Part shown: one piece after another, positions 61,937 through 64,000 of the stretch
Layout: every line of letters starts with the position of its first letter
Numbering within the stretch: the stretch's first letter is position 1
From: Bacteroidales bacterium
GTDB taxonomy: Bacteria; Bacteroidota; Bacteroidia; Bacteroidales; Marinilabiliaceae
Direction: 5' to 3'
Assembly: GCA_024401355.1 (NCBI GenBank)
Contig: JAKSLF010000001.1
Location: 62,001-126,000, forward strand
DNA: 64,000 nt
Translations under genes and position numbers: made by a program
The notes under the pieces: model-generated
The model's input: the letters and a program-made list of their open reading frames with translations, nothing else
Databases searched by the model: none
Told to the model about the DNA's origin: nothing

Positions 61937-63025
61937 ATGAAACTGTTTCCGGATCTTGAGAAGAAATATACTAAAGAGAGCCAATCGGCGAAGACAGCCC
62001 AGCGCCTTGCGCAGGAGATCGCCTTTGCTCCGATGGTTTTCCAGGTGTCGAGACTGATGGTGAAGTTTGGCATACTGCAGGCATTGCAGGACAACAAGGA
62101 AGGCTTGACACAGAAAGAGATAGCAGAGAAATGTGAGTTGAGTGACTATGCAGCGCAGGTGTTGCTTGAAGCATCGCTATCGATAGGAACGGTATTGTTT
62201 CAGAACGAGAAATATGTAATGTCGAAAGCGGGATGGTTTCTGTTGAACGACGTGATGGTGAAAGCCAACATGGACTTCAACCATGACGTGAACTATCTGG
62301 GACTGTTCAGACTTGAGGAGTCGCTGAAGAATGGCAAGCCTGAGGGCTTGAAAGTATTTGGCAACTGGCCAACGATATATGAAGGACTGTCGCAGTTGCC
62401 AGAGCAGGTGCAGAAGAGCTGGTTTGGCTTTGACCATTTCTATTCGGACAACTCGTTCAAGGAAGCTCTGGAGATAGTGTTTGGCGGAGGGAAGACCAAG
62501 ACCCTGCTAGACGTAGGTGGAAACACAGGACGATGGGCATTGCAGTGTGTGGGTTATGACAAAGACGTCAATGTGACAATCATGGACCTGCCACAGCAGA
62601 TAGAGATGATGAAGAAGCAGACAGCGGGGAAGGAAGGTGCGGAACGAATACACGGTCACGGAGCCAATCTGCTGGATGCAAAAGTGCCATTCCCAAAACG
62701 TTTTGATGCCATTTGGATGAGCCAGTTCCTGGACTGCTTCTCGGAAGCGGAAGTGACTAGCATACTGATGAGAGCGGCGCAGTCGATGGATGAAGGCAGC
62801 ACACTCTACATAATGGAGACCTATTGGGACAGGCAGAAATATGAGACAGCGGCATATTGCCTGACACTGACAAGCATATATTTCACCGCATTGGCAAACG
62901 GCAACAGCAAGATGTATCATTCGGAAGACATGGAGCGATGTGTAAAAGCAGCCGGATTGAAAGTGGTGAAAGTGCATGACGGTCTAGGCATGGGACATTC
63001 AATCTTCGAGTGTAAACTAGCCTAG
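61937..63025 (+). CDS. SAM-dependent O-methyltransferase
   Basis: The ATG at 61937 lies 16 bases after the upstream stop; the frame is open to 61901, but that would overlap the acyltransferase. About 362 residues. A winged-helix dimerisation domain is followed by the SAM-binding core (KTLLDVGGNTGRWALQC, the GxGxxG-like motif I; then ANLLDAKVPFP and MSQFLDCF). The layout is that of plant-like/bacterial O-methyltransferase family 2. It probably methylates the aryl head group, as in aryl-polyene clusters. Confidence 0.83.
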   Translation: MKLFPDLEKKYTKESQSAKTAQRLAQEIAFAPMVFQVSRLMVKFGILQALQDNKEGLTQKEIAEKCELSDYAAQVLLEASLSIGTVLFQNEKYVMSKAGWFLLNDVMVKANMDFNHDVNYLGLFRLEESLKNGKPEGLKVFGNWPTIYEGLSQLPEQVQKSWFGFDHFYSDNSFKEALEIVFGGGKTKTLLDVGGNTGRWALQCVGYDKDVNVTIMDLPQQIEMMKKQTAGKEGAERIHGHGANLLDAKVPFPKRFDAIWMSQFLDCFSEAEVTSILMRAAQSMDEGSTLYIMETYWDRQKYETAAYCLTLTSIYFTALANGNSKMYHSEDMERCVKAAGLKVVKVHDGLGMGHSIFECKLA

Positions 63026-63065
63026 TATAGAATAATAACATTTGCAACCATAAAATAGAGAAAAG

Positions 63066-63503
63066 ATGGGAACACCAGTAGTAGCGGGAGCAGACATCTG
63101 CAAATACATACCCCAGAGAAAGCCAATAGTAATGATTGACTCGTTTTATGGGATAAGTGAAGAGCAGGGCAATGCGACATCGGTGTCGGGCTTGACAATA
63201 GGTGAGGACAACCTATTTGTTGAGGACGGGCAGATGATAGACAGCGGCATCATTGAGCACATAGCTCAGAGTGGTGCGATGCAGATAGGCTATGACAGCA
63301 TAAGCAACGGCAGACCGGTGCCGCTGGGCTTCATAGGATCGGTGAATAAGTTGACGATAAACAGATTGCCAAAAGTGGGTGAGACACTGAATACCACAAT
63401 AGTCTTTGAGGCTCAGGTAGGTGACATTACCCTGATAGGTGCAACAGTAAAGATAGGAGACGAGACCATAGCGTCGGGCAAGATGAAAGTGGCGACAAAA
63501 TAA
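63066..63503 (+). CDS. Hot-dog fold 3-hydroxyacyl-ACP dehydratase-like protein
   Basis: 145 residues. ICKYIPQRKPIVMIDSFYGI resembles the FabA/FabZ opening (LPHRPPFL.VD); the catalytic-site region reads GIIEHIAQSGAMQIGYDS, keeping the His-Ile-Ala-Gln part but not the usual PGV. Together with ketosynthase and reductase it would complete the polyene-extension cycle by water removal. Closest known type: ApeP/ApeI of aryl-polyene clusters. Assignment rests on motif and context. Confidence 0.75.
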   Translation: MGTPVVAGADICKYIPQRKPIVMIDSFYGISEEQGNATSVSGLTIGEDNLFVEDGQMIDSGIIEHIAQSGAMQIGYDSISNGRPVPLGFIGSVNKLTINRLPKVGETLNTTIVFEAQVGDITLIGATVKIGDETIASGKMKVATK

Positions 63504-63546
63504 ACACTGGATTATTGCCGGGCAATTGTCGGGCAGCAGTCTGACG

Positions 63547-64000
63547 ATGGCAGGAAAGAGCAGAAAAGAGATGGCAAAGAGGCAGAAGACAAGAGAGGCA
63601 GCGTTGACGTGCAGGACAGAAGTGCTTGTAAGATTCAGTGACGTAGACGCCATGAAAGTGGCGTGGCATGGGTCGTATGTGGCATATCTGGAAGACGGAC
63701 GCGAAGCCTTTGGCATAGCATATCCAAAAGGATTGGGCTATGCTGACTACTTCCAGTCGGGCTATGTTGCTCCGGTAGTGAACATGAACATCAACTACAA
63801 GCAGTCGCTGAGATGTGGTGATACGGCCATAGTGGAAGTGCGTTACATAGCGACGGAAGCTGCAAAGATAATATTTGAGTATGTGATATACAGGAAATCG
63901 GACATGGCCATCATGGCGACAGCCGAGACAACGCAGGTATTCACCACATACGAAGGAGAGATGCAGTATACATGTCCGGACTTCTATGAGAAGTGGAAAG
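63547..64000 (+). CDS. 4-hydroxybenzoyl-CoA-type thioesterase, 3' end outside the window
   Basis: The ATG at 63547 opens a frame that runs off the right edge (151 residues seen). The hot-dog thioesterase pattern is clear: VLVRFSDVDAMKVAWHGSYV with the catalytic Asp, then YLEDGREAFG and INYKQSLRCGD. A basic N-terminus of about 20 residues precedes it. In aryl-polyene clusters such a thioesterase frees or hands over the chain. It starts 43 bases after the dehydratase-like gene. Confidence 0.8.
   Translation, partial: MAGKSRKEMAKRQKTREAALTCRTEVLVRFSDVDAMKVAWHGSYVAYLEDGREAFGIAYPKGLGYADYFQSGYVAPVVNMNINYKQSLRCGDTAIVEVRYIATEAAKIIFEYVIYRKSDMAIMATAETTQVFTTYEGEMQYTCPDFYEKWK

Noticed and set aside
1-64000. 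CRISPR array, insertion sequence, prophage, tRNA or rRNA genes
   Set aside because: I looked for regular spaced repeats, transposase motifs, and tRNA-like clover sequences with CCA ends and found none I could support.

Overview
The window is chromosomal DNA of a Bacteroidota bacterium, most likely a Prevotella-like member of Bacteroidales. Four things point there: TTTG-N19-21-TAnnTTTG promoters, type IX secretion (T9SS) cargo proteins plus a PorZ-like T9SS component, a Bacteroides-type acyl-ornithine carbamoyltransferase, and an aryl-polyene/flexirubin-type pigment cluster. I saw no rRNA or tRNA gene, transposase, phage gene or CRISPR array.

Layout. Bases 1-8.7 kb (minus strand) hold an envelope operon (acyl-ACP synthetase/acyltransferase fusion, DUF3137 protein, MscS channel) and a dapD-hisA-tyrS operon. 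Bases 8.8-14.7 kb (minus) hold two large secreted T9SS cargo proteins. Bases 14.8-18.1 kb (minus) are priA-recO. Bases 18.4-24.7 kb (plus) carry nudC, a Leptospira-type citramalate synthase (cimA), rdgB, porZ and a membrane acyltransferase. leuB (minus) and ilvC (plus) diverge at 26 kb. Two more T9SS cargo proteins at 27-34 kb are followed by carB, an OmpA-like lipoprotein, and a leu operon made of a leucine-rich leader ORF, an attenuator-like hairpin, leuA and a fused leuC-leuD gene. Bases 42-51 kb hold acpH, trxA, a probable structured small RNA, ribD, argF'-argB, comM, and an ASCH-domain gene coupled to dnaG. After a small orphan gene and three tandem small secreted paralogues, bases 53.7-64 kb carry an aryl-polyene/flexirubin-like cluster (FAD oxidoreductase, ketosynthase, two ACPs, tyrosine ammonia-lyase-like enzyme, ketoreductase, LpxL-like acyltransferase, methyltransferase, hot-dog dehydratase, thioesterase). 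A PurF-like gene without the catalytic Cys2 sits inside it.

How it works together. cimA, leuA, leuCD, leuB and ilvC together give leucine synthesis and the threonine-independent route to isoleucine, but they lie in four separate places. PorZ and the four cargo proteins belong to the same secretion pathway. The pigment cluster probably starts from tyrosine-derived 4-coumarate and extends it on dedicated ACPs.

The most interesting signals are the candidate leucine attenuator before leuA, the LeuC-LeuD fusion, the Ser2 PurF homologue inside the pigment cluster, the probable ncRNA before ribD, the T9SS cargo family with constant C-terminal and variable N-terminal parts, and a strand-composition switch near 38-46 kb that looks like a replication-strand boundary.
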